Below, piece by piece: positions 21,776-21,776 of a stretch of 21,776 nt of DNA. The DNA is from Actinomycetes bacterium. Lineage in GTDB: Bacteria; Actinomycetota; Actinomycetes; Actinomycetales; Cellulomonadaceae. The notes under the pieces were generated by a model, which had not been told where the DNA came from, did no database searches, and was given only the letters and a program-made list of their open reading frames with translations. The DNA lies in assembly GCA_021793115.1 (NCBI GenBank), contig JAJYTJ010000057.1:1-21776 (forward strand). Reading direction: 5' to 3'. How positions within the stretch are numbered: position 1 is the first letter of the stretch; the number at the start of each line of letters is the position of its first letter. Both the position numbers and the translations under genes were made by a program.

Positions 21776-21776
21776 C

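Overview
The window is high-GC, actinobacterial-type DNA. Evidence is the strong G/C third-position bias, frequent GTG starts, stop/start overlaps of the ATGA and GTGA type, and families typical of Actinomycetota (MobF relaxase next to excisionase and integrase, DUF2079 membrane protein, short exported proteins). I cannot name a genus. It reads as an accessory region built from layered mobile elements, with a few ordinary genes at the edges.

Layout. 1-2.0 kb: a RimJ/RimL-type acetyltransferase and a SUKH (SMI1/KNR4)-like protein that sits between two diverged copies of a short direct repeat. 2.2-2.9 kb: a small minus-strand ORF and a conserved-looking unknown protein. 2928-5849: an IS1595-family element whose 27-bp terminal inverted repeats differ at one position. 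Besides the transposase it encloses a convergent membrane-anchored beta-propeller gene as an apparent passenger. 5850-9542: remains of an integrative conjugative or mobilizable element on the minus strand: a MobF relaxase-helicase with one frameshift, an excisionase-type HTH protein, and a tyrosine integrase cut off at the IS end. 9968-12866: a three-gene minus-strand recombinase module. It consists of an intact tyrosine recombinase, a small HTH protein, and a zinc-ribbon recombinase-like protein with an eroded active site, joined by 4-nt overlaps and preceded by a nested dyad.

13049-13216 is a perfect 21-unit array of an 8-bp repeat, followed by a gene tail coupled to an 83-residue protein. 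13.8-15.5 kb holds an exported protein that changes frame partway and two unknown small proteins. 15.8-16.1 kb is a degenerate IS21 istA remnant. 16659-19452 is a compact operon of lower apparent GC encoding three exported proteins: a secreted protein, a signal-anchored protein and a lipoprotein with propeller-like repeats. 19.5-21.8 kb has a 5'-truncated exported protein, a DUF2079 membrane protein, and a response regulator cut short by an insertion whose gene runs off the window.

How the genes fit together. The relaxase, excisionase and integrase would once have formed a transfer/integration module, but the frameshift and the truncation probably leave it immobile. The recombinase trio looks like a separate and possibly active mobile unit. 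The IS1595 element with its propeller passenger and the exported three-gene operon are the least described content; for both, the cellular function is unknown.
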